Source of the DNA: Campylobacteraceae bacterium UBA1877
Lineage (GTDB): Bacteria > Campylobacterota > Campylobacteria > Campylobacterales > Campylobacteraceae
DNA: 5,090 nucleotides
Direction of reading: 5' to 3'
NCBI GenBank assembly: GCA_002352945.1
Contig: DDHL01000086.1
Location: 10,705-15,794, forward strand
A program made the position numbers and the translations under genes. The notes below the pieces were generated by a model. That model was given only the letters and a program-made list of their open reading frames with translations, searched no databases and had not been told where the DNA came from. Of this stretch, positions 5,072 to 5,090 are shown in pieces; the first letter of the stretch is position 1; every line of letters begins with the position of its first letter.

Positions 5072-5090
5072 AAGTGCCACTATTTGTCAA

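Noticed and set aside
5074..5079. TGGCAC resembling a sigma54 -24 element upstream of the cyclase
   Set aside because: No GC-containing -12 element follows at the required spacing, and a perfect TATAAT lies right there instead.
5085..5090. TTGACA at the window edge as the -35 of the cyclase promoter
   Set aside because: The spacer to TATAAT is 13 bases, too short for a sigma70 promoter.

Overview
The window is AT-rich (roughly one third G+C by eye). Every gene I can support lies on the minus strand, so reading order runs from high to low coordinates. Base composition, tight stop/start overlaps and the gene families suggest a member of the Campylobacterota (epsilonproteobacteria). The gene order nikK-nikM-nikL-nikQ-nikO is known from that group. 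This assignment is inference, because no rRNA or other marker is present.

Region by region, in transcription order: (1) 5090-5043 is a short promoter region with a TATAAT box. (2) 5042-3612 encodes a membrane-anchored diguanylate cyclase with a large extracytoplasmic sensor region and a GGEEF active site that lacks the usual inhibitory RxxD site. (3) 3611-3427 is a very AT-rich intergenic region holding a perfect 16-bp palindrome, a possible NikR-type operator, other A/T inverted repeats and the likely promoter of the next operon. (4) 3426-383 is a compact five-gene operon, each gene touching or overlapping the next by 1-4 bases. It encodes an ECF-type nickel importer: NikK (periplasmic DUF4198 protein), NikM (substrate-capture membrane protein), NikL (small anchored periplasmic protein), NikQ (transmembrane coupling protein) and NikO (ATPase). 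(5) 382-289 carries an extended -10 promoter and a strong Shine-Dalgarno. (6) 288-1 is the N-terminal 96 codons of an RraA-family protein that runs off the window.

Working model: NikK and NikL are exported and appear to present histidines at their mature N-termini. NikM places Met1-His2 at its N-terminus, the known nickel ligand site of this family. Nickel would pass into NikM and be released into the cytoplasm by ATP hydrolysis at NikO coupled through NikQ. Nickel probably supplies hydrogenase and/or urease, but neither is in the window. The cyclase and the RraA-like gene have their own probable promoters and no evident functional link to nickel.

I see no RNA gene, CRISPR array, insertion sequence or clearly novel multi-gene system. 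The points most worth checking are the shared N-terminal histidine pattern of NikK, NikL and NikM, the palindrome over the presumed nikK -35 region, the cyclase without an I-site, and an RraA-like protein in a lineage generally considered to lack RNase E.
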